From assembly GCA_039654915.1 (NCBI GenBank), contig CM077597.1:60292001-60356000 (forward strand): 64,000 bases of DNA. Reading direction: 5' to 3'. Both the position numbers and the translations under genes were made by a program. The DNA is from Aquilaria yunnanensis (taxonomy: Eukaryota > Streptophyta > Magnoliopsida > Malvales > Thymelaeaceae). This document shows positions 1 through 12,200 of this stretch, piece after piece (the first letter of the stretch is position 1; every line of letters begins with the position of its first letter). The notes under the pieces are model-generated. The model was not told the DNA's origin. It searched no databases and saw only the letters and a list, made by a program, of their open reading frames with translations.

Positions 1-296
1 ATAAATACTTGACAGGAGGTTGGTAGGCCGGAGATACAGCTCCCACACTCTGAGAAAATACCAGGCGAGACTTTTCTGCCTTTCTCTTTGAGCTAGTGAC
101 TTTCTCCTTTTTCCGGCCACCACTGACTTGGGCGTCGGAGGCTCCCCCCCCGGAAAAACACTCCGGGGGCCTCCTAACCCTGTTTTCCAGCTTTTCAGGT
201 ACTCTCCTTGGGGCGATCAACCTTCCAGGCGTTCTTCCTCCTAGAAGTCTCCTCAGCAGTCATCATGACTCACCACGATGAGGCCCCAGGACATCA
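1..296 (+). repeat. 3' part of a Tat-lineage LTR (TatA/TatB type)
   Basis: These bases match the last third of the TatA LTR (15974-16269) with few differences, from just downstream of the TATA box to the terminal CA at 296. The conserved GGAGGC...GCCTCC hairpin lies near 138-176. An ATG at 265 sits 32 nt before the LTR end, as in the other Tat LTRs here. The next base belongs to the antisense gene of TatF, so this is the end of an LTR (solo, or the 3' LTR of an element lying left of the window) that inserted into TatF. Which of the two it is cannot be decided from the window. Confidence 0.88.
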
Positions 297-2084
297 GCTT
301 CGCTGCCCAAGCTCTGAAGTAGCCACTATACGCCACGAGCTGCAAAAATAAAGACTCCAAGTTAGGACCAAAAGGCTATGAAAGCTTGGAAAATTTTTCC
401 TAAGTCCCAAGAAGCTTAAACCTCACCTGGGCAGCATGTTCAGACATCCTCGCGATGAGGACCTCTTGATTTAGGCACTCCTCAGTCAAGGACTTGAAGG
501 TGGCGTTGGTAACGATCCCCTTCGCCATCTGAGGGGCCATTCGCTGGCTGTCCTTCGTGAATGACCAGAAAGGCTACCTCGGAACCTTGTCCGTCAGAAT
601 TTTGGAATCTCGAAGCGCCTGCTTTCAAGCATGGTCCACCATCCACGCTACAGGCGTCTGCTTTTTTGCAAAATAATGCAAAAATTCTGTTAGTACGTTA
701 TCCCTTAGCCATTCGTCCATAAGATCTAAAATACCAAAAATTCCCAAAACTTACAGAAAAATGGCTAAAGGAAAAACCTGATGGAACCTCGGCTACATCC
801 CCCTCAGAATCACCGACTTCCAGTACTTCAGCGAGACCTGTTTGCCCTTTCTTCGTTGGCGCTCTTCGAGCTCCGCTCCCGGAAGGCCCCCTGCCGAAGT
901 TTACAAAGCATCTGCCTCAGCAGTGGGGCTGAGTGGAGTCAGGCTGATAGCCAGCTCCGAATGTGGACTAGGGTGAACCAGGGACTGGTTTTGCACCTCC
1001 AAATTGTCTTCCGGTGGGGAGGAGGAAGAGCTTTCTTGGACTTCTTTGCTGAAGACGGCCTCGCCCCTAGTGTCTTCTTCCCCTTCAGGGCTGCCTTCTT
1101 CCGCTGCCGCTCTCCCTTCTCAGCTTGATCGAGGAAAAGGGACCTGTAGAAGGCCCCATATTAGTCAGCCGTCTCTGAAAACGGGAAGACATCAGTGTAA
1201 GTCTAGAGGAGTATAAACAGCAAAAATCTGGAAGATTACTTACTCTCCACAAGCCTTTCGTAAGTGAGGTCATGCCGAAGGAGCACCGCTAGCCATGCCT
1301 TTTTTCCGTCAAAGGCAGGTTTTGGCATGGCCAGGTCGGTTTTATGCTGGTTGACTACACCTAACTCCCGAAGAACCTCTTCAGTCATGAAGTTCCACTT
1401 TAGGGGAAAGGGGTACAGGGAACGACGAGGGACCTTGGGGTCCCAGTCCGTGACTGCGCAGATACGGCTGTCGAAGTCATCAAACTTCACTTCCAACTCC
1501 GGGGTTAGTAGCCGTCTGGGATCCACTACATCTATGGGCAGGGTTCGTTATGCCTAGTTTGTCAAAACGTCCTTGCAAGCCTCAGCTACCTTCAGGAAGA
1601 AGAAACTCATCTGTGAACCCCACTAGCTGTCCCTCGTGTCGAAGGTAAAGGTGTATTTTTTGGACCCCAAACCCCGAGGAAGCAAAAAATTTAACACCAC
1701 CCTTCGGGACGGGATGGAATTTGTAGTATTGCATAAAAAAATGAAGTGGGGCTCTATATTGAAGTCCCCACACATGCAAAGAAAAGCCTTGAAATAGGAG
1801 TAAGAATTGGGTGGAAGCTGAGTTACGCATATGCCATGAAAATGGCAGAAGTCACAAACAACCTTCGGCGGAGGAAACCAAAGTCTGGCCTTCAGTTGGG
1901 CCCCAAAGACGGTTACCTCATCCGTGTTATTCATATAACTGAATAGGCCAGGTTTGGGTAGCCTAATAACCGAGTAAGAAGGAAGAAAAAATTTTATTGT
2001 CCACTTCGCTAACTTCTCTAAAGTGGTACAAGTTGGATGAGAATTGCGAGGAAGCCAGCTCTTGGGGATAGTTTGGACGGACAT
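297..2084 (-). pseudogene. TatF antisense gene (PF04195-like), four exons, last one truncated
   Basis: Homologous to the antisense gene of TatA, TatB, TatC and TatD. Exon 1 is 2084-1244 (841 nt, the same length as in TatA and TatB), exon 2 1174-778, exon 3 657-427, exon 4 from 339 down to the break at 297. Introns are 1175-1243, 658-777 and 340-426; all keep GT at the donor and AG at the acceptor. Exon 1 encodes the PF04195-type block (FCHFHGI, QLPPNSY, MCGDFNIEPHF) and the EVLRELG segment, but no single frame crosses it, so it contains frame errors. Exon 3 is 29 nt shorter than the 260 nt of the other copies. Exon 4 still shows a match to the LLEYAGYLRVWVA start of the others. The protein's function is unknown. 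This is the most divergent copy, so its conserved splice sites are the strongest evidence that the introns are real. Confidence 0.82.
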
Positions 2085-2397
2085 GAGCGGAATGGGGGAA
2101 CACATTCGGAAAAGGGAAACCTAACTTTGATAAGGTGAAAAGAAAAGACGGAAAGAACACTGAGGAATGACTTCAGAAGAAAGAGATGACTTCAGAGAAG
2201 AAGAAAAGGCTAGAAACATAGAAAATCGAAGAACTTCGAGAAGTAAAACCCACCAAAACTTTTGTCGAAGTCAGGATTTGTGAACGCTGTCATGAAAACT
2301 TGTTGGGAATCGCACCACCGCAGAAAAAGGAGAAAATCTTGAGAGGAAATGAGAGCAAAACAAAAGCAAAAGAAAGCAAGTAGGAACTCCGAGGAAA

Positions 2398-2843
2398 ATA
2401 AAGGTTTATATAGGCCGACGGGGGTAGGCGAATCATCGCCATAATTATCCCTTGAAGGCGAATCATCACCATAATTACCCATCGAAGGTGAAAAGACGCG
2501 GTTGAAGTAACCGACGCAACTGTCCCCCAATTACCACATGACATGTGTCTCCCAGCACAGGAAATGAGGGCACACCTCCTAACAGCTTGAAGCCCTAGGC
2601 AAGCCTATCCGAAGTGACGTGCCTATCTGATTACGAGACGTGATGATCCACTGACCTGCAACAGAAATGTAAAAGAGGGATACACACTTCAAAAAGACCG
2701 AAGGACTAGCTAGGAGGCGAAAAGTGACACTCATAAGCTACCTCGGCTGAGGAAGCACACCTTTGGAGAATGAAGTGTCCCCTACCTAGCATCCACAACG
2801 AGTCCCACGAAGTGCTCTCAAAAACTCTACATACCAAAGTTAC
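2398..2843 (-). promoter_or_regulatory. Putative promoter and upstream region of the TatF antisense gene
   Basis: A TATA-like TATATAAA lies on the minus strand at 2405-2412, about 320 nt upstream of the antisense ATG at 2084. It occupies the same relative position as the TATAAATA of the other copies and has the same GGCC-TATA context. Upstream sequence is alignable only in patches with the other copies (for example around the GGTAATTATGG segment). No open frame is visible. Confidence 0.55.
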
Positions 2844-4259
2844 TGTTGGGTTTCAGGAGCCAAACAGTGTAGTGGAATTTAACCGAAACCCTCTAGGATC
2901 CAAGTGAAACGGGGTAAACCGGGTGTTCAAAAATTTTCATACCTAATTTTCGATTGAGATCTCTCACTCAACTGTAGAGTTGAATCACAAAACTTGAATA
3001 GTTTACGTGTTCAAGCTGTCTATGGTATCCACACGAGCCTCTCGGGGTCACCACACTTCCATCGCGTCCCGGCAGATGCGTTTCTCTTGCGCTCGTAGTG
3101 CTAGCTTGCGTCCTTCAAGGAATTGCAAGAGAAGAGTGCAGCTGTCCTTTTGGGAGGCTAGGGCAAGGAGACCTGTGAATTTCTCACTAAAAGTTGTATA
3201 TATAGTGAGACTCAACTTCCAGGCCTAATAGGTTTCAAAGCCCTAATCCAATTAGGCTTTAATTTCGGCCTTAATAATGGCTCAACTATTGGGCCCATTA
3301 TTAATACAAAATTATTGTGAAACCAAAAACCAAATTATTGGCCCATGTACTCTAATGATCCAAATAGCTCTATGTGTGTGACCCGATAGGCTCTTACCAC
3401 GTTGGCAATGATCATAAATCAAATTTATGATCATAAGCATTGAGCGGTGTCTAGCAACACATCATTGCTACCCAAGTGATAAAATTGTCGATGATTCGAC
3501 TAAACCTTTGTGATCATCATTGATATATGCTATTGTCCCTTTGTCCAAGATATCAAGACTAAGCATGAGACATGGAATGTGTCACTCTCACATAGCCCAA
3601 TTTTTGGTTTCTTGATTACTGAGTAGACCAACTTAAACTGATGACATTGATATCGTATATCAACTCATCCGAGCATGGCCATGCATTTTTCTAAGTCTCA
3701 CTCTATCAAGGGGCCCGGAGATATCACTCCCGTTACATAGGAGGGACAAATCCCATCTTGATCATACAAATCCCTCCGCATGATATGTGGCATACCCAAT
3801 AACCTCCTTGAAGTTCACTTAGTTACGAGTAACAAAGGAAATTATCAAAGTATGTGACTCAGATGTAGGGAACCTTGATGATCTTAGGTCGAAGGACTAC
3901 ATATACCTTGATCACTATGAGAATCAGTTATGACACTCATATAACAATCCATGTAGTGTTCTCATGGTGAGTTAGTCCAGTGCACAAGTTCTCCAACTTG
4001 TACCCATATGTAGACTACATATCTCATATTAGTCTCTACATATGCTAGTCGTTATGTATTATTACAACCCGCTCCACAATAATACTAACCAGGGACATTT
4101 GAGAATATCATTATTTTAGGGTTACAATTATGTTTATTACGTTATGCAGAAACAAAACAAGAAACATAATTGCTGGATTAATGCCTTAATAAAATATCAT
4201 GACTCAATGTGCAAAAAATACAATCATCTCACGATTGGCTTTTGGGCACAACACTAACA
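2844..4259 (-). mobile_element. Solo LTR-E (1416 bp) with perfect TSD GTTAC
   Basis: In the orientation of the 49917-51333 copy this LTR starts TGTTAGTGTTGTGCCC and ends GAAACCCAACA; here it is reversed. The five bases before it (2839-2843) and after it (4260-4264) are both GTTAC, a perfect target-site duplication. It therefore arrived as a retrotransposon and was reduced to a solo LTR. It interrupts TatF between the antisense promoter and the polypurine tract. A TATA-like box lies about three quarters along the LTR. There is no internal coding region, and I cannot assign it to Ty1/copia or Ty3/gypsy. Confidence 0.92.
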
Positions 4260-4278
4260 GTTACCACTTTGGCTTTTT

Positions 4279-4290
4279 GAGGGGGGCATG
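4279..4290 (+). other. Polypurine tract of TatF
   Basis: GAGGGGGGCATG lies directly before the 3' LTR. The same tract precedes the 3' LTRs of TatA (plus strand) and TatB, TatC and TatD (minus strand). It would prime plus-strand DNA synthesis. Confidence 0.85.
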
Positions 4291-5159
4291 TGATAGCCAA
4301 ATGGCTATCACACTTGGATAGCTTCTATGGATGACTGACAAGTACCATCCTCGAATGTACATCTGAGCAACCTCGGGAAAATGGATCCTCACCACCTTCG
4401 GCTGATAAAACTACCACCCTCGGAAGGACATACTGCGCCCTTCTCGGTCAAGTGATTTGCTAACCTTGGGAGGCCATCTCCCCATCGTCGGAAAAATATT
4501 TCTTTTGCTGAAGGTCCTCCACCTGGCCGAGGAGCCTCCCTCTATGGTCCTCGAGAGCGAAAATCGGACCGAAGGAGACTCGTCTGCAGAAGGGGTATTA
4601 CCCCCCGAAGAGGGCCCATCACCAATGGGGTTCTCACCCAGATGAGACAAAGATAGTAAGGAGCCTCTGACACGGAGACCTCGCAATGCCCCTAACACAC
4701 AGACCTCCCACGGCTCTGACTTATGGCCAAAACGGCCTATGGCTAGCTAGAAATACCCATCCCTGAAAGTATGAACCACATTTAGCCGAACACGTGTCAT
4801 GATCTGAGCGGGCAGTGTCAAACGGAGTTCCCCCAATAGCCTCCTATAAATACCTTGTGAACAACCCTGGTAAGAACAATGAAACACAACAGACAGAAAA
4901 CCCTAGTTGTCTTCTACTTTCGTTCCCCCTTTCTTACCTTCATTCTCTAAAATACTAACTTAAGCGTCGGAGGCTCCTCCCCCGAAATCATACTCTGGCG
5001 AGTCTCTAACCTCTGTTTTACTGAGTTTTGTAGCCACATTCTTATTGGAAGTCCCTTAAAGGCACCTTCACACCAGAGGTCTCTTTCCAGGCATCTTCAT
5101 ACCAGAAGATCAGCTCAAAACTGCACCATGTCATACGACGAGGATGTTGCTTGGCATCA
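4291..5159 (+). repeat. 3' LTR of TatF
   Basis: 869 bp, starting TGATAGCCAAATGGCTATCA (a terminal inverted repeat) and ending GGCATCA. The ACACGTGTCATGATCTGA motif lies about 50 nt upstream of a TATAAATA box at 4845-4852. The GCGTCGGAGGCTCC block common to all Tat LTRs here is near 4964. An ATG at 5128 is exactly 32 nt before the LTR end. Confidence 0.88.
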
Positions 5160-6561
5160 CTAGGTTTATTACATTCATAGTGCATAATTTAACATTCATA
5201 GCTTTAATGATAAAACAGACAAGGATGCACCAGTATAAAATAAAATTGATAATTCAAAACCTTTACAAGAAATGGTACATTTCAGAGCTTTCTTAGTTAG
5301 ACTAGCTTGGCTTGAACCTTCCTCCCATGACTCAGGTTCTTTAGCTTCCTAGGTCTTCCTTTAGGTTCCTAACTGGAATACCCTTCTAGGACCTAGATTA
5401 TGCTTATTCCTATCCAAAGGCATATTGGGGCCTCGATCTTTCTTCAGTGGAGTCACATTCTGCCTTTTCATGGGGCAGTTGCCCCTGTACCCATGTATTA
5501 CCAAACCTTCCTATCAACTTCTGCTCTTCCTTCCTGATGGGGTGATCTCTCACCCAATGATCCTAGGCTCCACACGTCAAGTATCCCCAGTCAGCCTGTA
5601 ACATGGCTTTTGCCCATCATACTTGCCATAGGTTCTACACTGTGGTCCATAATGGCTTAACCTCTTCTCCTTCTTGGTCTCTTTTCTTGGATTAGATACT
5701 AACTCTTCTTGGCCTCTCTTCTTGGATGGCTTCTACACCCTACTTGCACCTCTTGCGTCACTCTGAACTTGGCCCCTAAGCTCTTACTCCTAGGCCATAG
5801 CTTTCTGCACAACCTTATAGTACTCTTGGGCTTCTACTGCCTTGAGTATCTACCTTAGCTTAGGTCTGAATCCCTTAAGAAATCTCTTTGTCTTCAACTC
5901 TTCTCGACCTTTAGACTAAGGAGCATAGCATATGAGGTTGTTAAACCTCTGCTCATACTCCAAAATCGAGAGCTTTCCATGCTCAAGCAGGTTAAACTTG
6001 AACTTTTTTTGGTCCTTCAATGCCTTCCTAATGTATTGTTGTTGGAAGACTTGTAGAAACTTTACCCATCTCATAGATCTCCTCCTAGATGCTGGCCTCC
6101 TTGCATTCTTGCTATTACAGTTCCTCTACATTACTCTCCACCACAGTTCTACAATGCCCTCCAACCTAAATGTGGCAAGCAGAACCTTTTGGGAATAGAA
6201 AACCTATATTCTCTCAAAAATCTTCTCTACTTGATTGATCGAGAACTCAGCTTCTTCTGGGTCACATCCTTCTTTGAAAACTGGAGGTTTCAAGGCAGGA
6301 AACCCTTCTAGTTTTTGTTTTCTCAATCCTTCACTTCTCAGCCTAGCAACCCTTTCTTAGCCATCCTTGTGTTTCCCCCTGTGTGCCCTCTCTACTTTAG
6401 TGGTGATAGTGAGTTGGGTTGGCCTCTCAATCTCTTCTGTGTCTAGCTCTTCTACTTCTGGACTTACTTCCTTCTTAAGTGTTAATTCATGTCTCACTTT
6501 TGATCTTACCATTCTTGCTCTTAGGATCCTCATCTCTTCATCTATTACCACCTCACAAAAA
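5160..6561 (-). pseudogene. Degraded Ty3/gypsy gag fragment
   Basis: Minus-strand translation gives a recognisable Retrotrans_gag pattern with several stops: PPVFKEGCDPEEAEF near 6290-6250, a WW pair near 6150, YIRKAL, then LSILEYEQRFNNLI near 5960. A zinc-knuckle-like cysteine and histidine cluster follows near 5660-5580. The longest open piece is 6357-6551. Gag would bind and package genomic RNA in the capsid. Frames are broken by nonsense codons throughout. The right edge meets the start of the G LTR and the left edge the end of TatF. It may be the other half of the gag start at 48185-48462. About 5160-5400 holds no clear homology. Confidence 0.7.
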
Positions 6562-8974
6562 TGGGATAATTACAAGTGTGGCTAATGGTCAAAAAACCAT
6601 TATATTGTTCAATTCTCTTTATAGTGATTGAAGTATGAGAGGTAAAAGGTATAATGAATACCTCATTAAAAGTGTTTTAAGTTGGTAACTTGGCCCCCAA
6701 AAAAGGCCTTAAGGATTGCTTGTTTGTCAGGCAACCTATGGATTTTTTTGTAAGGTTTTGGAAATTCGGGTACTTAATTGCAAAACTCTCAAGAAAGAAC
6801 CGTGGAGAGTTGTGAGAAGGATATGAATGGTATGAAAGTGCTATTGGGTGACCAAATTGCTCATGGAGGAGAAGTTTGGAAAAAGGAAACACTAAGGGCA
6901 TTAAGGACCTAAATGTCTTAGTGTAAATCTTAAGGTGTTCAAGCTTTTGACTTAGGTCAAGCTTTTGACTTCAGTTAAAGGGTAGAATTGTGGGGTTATC
7001 GCACCATGGGGGAGGTGGCTATGGCTTTATAAATAGACAAAGAAATCATGCTTATGGGCAAAGAAAATGACAGAAAGCATGATTAAGGCTAATATGGGTG
7101 TTTAGTGTCCTAAAGCTAATTTAAGAAGTGAAACTTAATTTTTCTTCTCATATTCAACCCGACCAGCCATCGCCTTCCTCCACACTTCTTCCATAGCTCC
7201 TCCATAGCCACCATACCTCCATGATTGAAATTGAAGGCAAAAGGAAGCAATTGGAAGCAAACTAAAGCTATTGCTTGAATACTTCAAGGATCACACTTCA
7301 AAATTTGGCGTACTCATCTTGGTAAGGGTTCTCTTAATCTCATGGATTGTCTACTATATTTTCAAGCATCCATGGAGCTAGGGCTAATATTGCAACAGAG
7401 CCATGAGCTTGATGAGCCAAGCTAAGTGAGGCGAGTGCACTTATTGAAGGTTTTGTGACCTAGTGTGAAGTGGACAATGATGGCAATAAAGTGAAGGTTT
7501 TTAGAGCCCAAAGTTAGTTCTAACTAGTGTTAAAATCCTCCTAAGACCAAGACTTAGCTTGAGGAGGGCTTCCATAGTGATTTACATAAGTTTATTGCAA
7601 GTTTTATGGACTAACCTATGGTTTTTGTTGTTGCCGCATTTCATGTGTTTGTTGGTGTGAATGGCTGCTGCATTTGGTTGTTATATCTCGTATATATCCA
7701 CTATGGTTTTTGTGTTTTAGTGTCTTTGGATGCAAGTTTTAATGAGGGGCACATTTCCTTAAAAAACCAAGTGTTTCCCTTGATAAGTTTCACAATGAAA
7801 CTTACTCCCCTCAATTCTGCCATTTCAAGTCCAGCAGAAAGATCACATTCAAACTAACTATTGTCATTTGGGTTTTGATATGAAATTTCATGGATTTTAA
7901 TTTCCATGTATCTAGTTGTGATCTGTTAAGTTTCGTGATTTTGGGAGCATATTTGGTATTTTAGTGACAGTGTTTATTGTGTTATGCAGCAGTTGTCTAG
8001 CATCCTCTTTCTGGAGTCCATTGTGTGTCAGGCAAGCCTGTAACTTAGGGTGCATATTTAGCTCGTTTAAGACCATATGTAGTGCATGTATGCATGTACA
8101 TGTATTTTATGTAAAATGATACAATTATGTGAACATTTGAGTAATGTTTTGGCTATGTATGTGATACCGTGCAAACCAGCCTAAGTGTGAATGACAGGCT
8201 GCTTACTTGTAAATTATGTTTTGGCCACATAAAGTTTCTAGATGCAAGAGCATGTAATTCCTATGTCTATTAGACATGTATGGCATAGCCTTGGAGGGCT
8301 TAGTCCTCGTGAATGAAGTGTTTGCACACTTATGAAATTTTGTATGTGCAAAACGGTCATAAAGTCACTAGAATTTTGGCTCTACACTCAAAGTTCTATA
8401 TCTCCTTGTATGGAATGAATCTTGTTATGAAACTTTGACAACACCTAGAGCACATTCAAAGGTTGAACTAAGATTTGGAATTTCTAAATTTGGAGCCTTA
8501 TAACCAAAGATATAATGTTACAAATTTGGCTAAGTTACTGTTCATTTGGTCAAAATTTTGTAACCAACTTCAAAAATCCATAACTTGGTGCATAGGTGGG
8601 CTATTGATGTTAAATTGAATTCCTTGGTTTCCTTAAACTGTATAAGGGGTACATGGCTAGATTAATTCATTTTTTGGAAGAAGTTTCAAGTGCAGTGGCT
8701 AGTCACTAACAGTTAATAAGACTACCTAATGTGCGGTAGCCAAGATTAAGACTTGTGTTAGTGTTTTCCTTCCTTGTTGCCATGGTGTGCTTGAAATGTG
8801 AATATGTGTGTAATGGTTGGACCATATATAAATGCATTTACATAGTGCCCAAGAAGGCCACTTTGGTATGTACACTAAGGGTATTGTTTTAATGGCCTAC
8901 AGAACATACCAACCATGGGAGTTTTAAATGTACAATTTTGGCACCATAACTAGACTATCACGGTGCAGGTAACA
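6562..8974 (+). repeat. 5' LTR of chromovirus-like element G (start approximate)
   Basis: The end is set by GGTAACA followed five bases later by an initiator-Met-type PBS. The start is a guess, at the first TG after the degraded gag. A TATAAATA box lies at 7028-7035. From about 7318 to 8974 it matches 45718-48184 at roughly 85 percent by eye; the 757-bp segment from 8218 to the end is present once here but twice there. The sequence is AT-rich with no long frame. The ORF at 7618-7857 has a counterpart at 45960-46259 but no recognisable domain, so I do not call it a gene. Confidence 0.68.
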
Positions 8975-8979
8975 GATGT

Positions 8980-8992
8980 TGGTATTAGAGTA
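8980..8992 (+). other. Primer binding site of element G (initiator-Met type)
   Basis: TGGTATTAGAGTA is a two-mismatch form of the plant initiator-Met tRNA complement TGGTATCAGAGC used by many chromoviruses. It lies five bases after the LTR end. Confidence 0.7.
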
Positions 8993-9226
8993 AGGTTTAT
9001 ACATGTACAAAGCATATAGTTGCATTGCATGCTAGCTACATACATGAACTAAGTGTGGTCAACTACTAGTGTTAAGTACCATTGAAATACCTATGATCTT
9101 TATATGTGCTTTATGATGAATCATCAACGTAGGAAGTAAGCACGGTAGCCACAATGAGAGGGGAAGCACCCTGAAGGCTGCGTACTAATTCTGGGCAACA
9201 AAGAAACGCATAGAATAGAAGGAATC

Positions 9227-12200
9227 ATGGCCAACAGGGGGCACTAAACCCTAAAGTGCCACAGATTTGGTTAGAGCTTCAGACGAACTTAGCTCTAATC
9301 AGTGAAAACTTAGTAAGGCTAATTCAACCTCAACATCAAGGAGTCACAATATTACAAGCAGAAATAGTTTGGGATCCATAGCAGCAACTAGAAGAGGAAG
9401 CTAGGAACACATTTGAACAAGTTCCTTCTAGAAGAACAGGAAATTGAAATGATGAAGTTGATGTGGTGGAAGATGAGGATAGGGAAATCGGAGAGGCGAA
9501 AGAGTAAGATCTAAGATTGGTCAGGTGTCCAGGACCAACCCCTCAGTGTATGACCATTCTTCCATTAGGAATGAGATTGAGGAATATCATGAGAGAAGGC
9601 ACAGGAGAAGGCAAAGAGAGCATCACCATGCTGAGGAGTCTCAGATCCAGGAGAGAGAGAGTAGAGGATCTAGAAGTCGTAGATGAGGTCAAATTGCTGG
9701 AGAGGTTCCAAGTGCTCAGGCCTCCATACTTTGATGGTAGAGTTGGTCCTGATAGAGCTATGGAGTGGTTAATCTTCATTTAGAAGATGTTTGAGAGGAT
9801 GACACTCAGCTCCACTAAGAAGGTGTCGTTAGCTACATTCAACTTGGTAGGTAGTGTAGAAATGTGGTGGAGAAACACCAGAGATAGATATGCTATCTAG
9901 AAAGCAGAAGGGCAGGAAAAGATATTGAGATGAGCTGGCCAGAGTTCACTAATCTGTTTCAAGAGTAGTACATCAGTGATGCCATCAAGGATATAAAGAA
10001 AGTTGATTTTGATGCTATAAGGCAAGACAACCTCAATGTCCTAGAGTATGAGCACAAACCAATCAGTTGGTGAGGTATCCTCCTCAGTATCATGGACTGG
10101 AGGAGTTAAAGGCCAAAAGATTTGTCAGAGGCCTAAGGTTAGACATCAGAAAGGCTGTAAGACCTTTTGGAGTAGTCACCTACAATGAAGCAGTGCAGAA
10201 AGCTCTATTAGTATAGCAATAGGAGTATGAGACTAGGTACTTTCCTAGTGGACTAGGGGAAAGTAGCCAAGCAAGAGGCAACTAGAAAACACCACCACAT
10301 GGTAAGAGAATTGGCAAGAGTTCCCATCTTGGTGCTGAGGGCCAGGTTAAGGGGAAGCCCCCTGGACTAAGCTACCCTAAATGCAAGAAGTTTCATGGAA
10401 AGAAACCTTACTATTTTGATACTCAAGCTTGCCTAAAGTGTGGCACAGTGGATCATTGGATCAAAGTTGGCTACATATGCAAGGAAGAAGGTGAAAAGTC
10501 CAATGTCCAGTGTGACCCACTAGGGCAGGACCTAGAGAGGGCGCACCCAGGGAGGGACATCAGAGACCAGGTCATCCAGTGCAAAGAGCTAGCAAAGTGT
10601 TCCAAGTAGAGAGGCCAGAGGCATCATAGTAGGGAGGAGTACTAAGAGATAACATTCTCCTTAATGCTATGCCTGTTAATGTTCTATTTGATACTAGTGC
10701 ATCTGTGTCCATAATGGATAAGAAATTTGTTGATGACATGAAATTGCCTATTTAAATCATGCCTAGGATATCCTTAGAGAAACAGCAAGTAGTCAATGTC
10801 TTTTCACTAATGACCTAGCTAAGGATTGTGAGCTAGTAGTAGGAAAGACTAAGGTTACGACTAATTTGCTAGTGTTGGACATTCCTAAGTATGATATAGT
10901 GTTGGTTATGAATTGGCTTACTATGCATGACATAAGAATTGACTGTGCTAAGACAGAAATCACATTGCCTGATGGTGAAGTGTGCATTAGTGAATTCCAA
11001 GGAATTAGTGTATGAAACACATGGCATGGGCCTAAAGGTACTAGATGAGATACCTATTATTTCAGAGCATGATTATTGTTATGCATTTAACGAATTGTTT
11101 TGTGAAGAGGAAGTGGATATAATACCTATAGTGACAGACATTCTAGAAGTCTTTCCTAAAGACTCGCCAGGTATTCCTCCACCAAGGGAGATTGAGTTTG
11201 AGATCAAGCTGCAAGCAGGAGCTAGTCCAATATCCATTCCCGCTTATAGAATGCCTATCACAGAGATGAATGAGCTCAAGAAACAACTTGATGAACTTCT
11301 TGAAAAAAGGTTCATGAGGCCAAATGTTTCACCATGGGGTGCTCCAGTGCTCTTTGTGTAATAAGGTTGTATCATTGAAACTATGCATTGGCTATAAGAA
11401 GCTCAATGCGGTCACTATCAAGAACAAGTATCCACTTCCTTGGATTAAGGATCTATTTGATCAACTCAACGGAGGTAAGATCTTCTCCAAGATATATTTG
11501 CGATCTGGATACTTCCAGTTGAGACTAAAGGACGAGGACATTCCTAAGAGTGAATTTAGGACCAGATATGGGCATTATGAGTACGCAGTCATGCCATTTG
11601 GATTGACTAATGCCCTAGCTACTTTCATGGACCTAATGAATACTGTGTTCACGCCACATCCGGAGAAATTTGTGGTTGTGGTCATTGATGACATCCTAGT
11701 GTATTCCTAGGATGAAAATGAACATGAACATCATCTGAAGATTGTCTTAAAGACTTTGTTCGATCATCAACTTTCTGCTAAATTATCCAAGTGCAAATTC
11801 TCGTTATGGGAAGTGTTTTCCCTAGGACACATCATAGATACACAATGCCTTAAGGCAGACCCTGAAAGGTCAAGGTAGTGCAAGAATGGGAAGGGCCAAA
11901 GATTGTAAAGGAAATCAGAAGTTTCCTAGGATTAGTTGGCTACTAGAGAAGATTTGTACTAGGATTTTCCATGATTGCCTCAGTTCTTACTCATCTAAGG
12001 TCAAAGAGTTTAATGGATTAAAAAATGTGAAAATAGTTTCCAGGAGCTCAAGAAGAGGTTGATTGAAGCTCCAGTATTGATTCTTCTTAATCTAAGCAAG
12101 CCCTACATTATCTATACAGATGTATCTAGATCTGGGTTAGGTTGTGTACTTATGCAAGATAGAAATGTCATTGCTTACGAGTTAAGGCAGTTGAGAGCCC

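Larger units (their letters stand above)
297..5159 (+). mobile_element. TatF: 3' portion of a Tat-lineage Ty3/gypsy element, split by a solo LTR
   Basis: Only the part downstream of pol is present: the minus-strand antisense gene (297-2084), its promoter region, a polypurine tract and the 3' LTR (4291-5159). The left side is cut at 296/297 by another Tat LTR. A 1416-bp solo LTR (2844-4259) splits the interval between antisense promoter and polypurine tract. Orientation is inferred from the LTR (TGATAGCC start, GGCATCA end) and from the antisense gene running opposite to it, as in TatA. gag and pol are outside the window, so the left TSD cannot be tested; the five bases after the LTR are ctagg. 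Confidence 0.85.

Noticed and set aside
2844..4259. LTR-E as a Cassandra-type TRIM
   Set aside because: No 5S rRNA-like promoter segment seen, and 1.4 kb is too long for a TRIM LTR.
7618..7857. 79-codon frame in the G LTR with a related frame at 45960-46259
   Set aside because: Both lie in LTR sequence, and shared reading is expected from LTR homology; no ATG-context or domain evidence. Weak candidate only.
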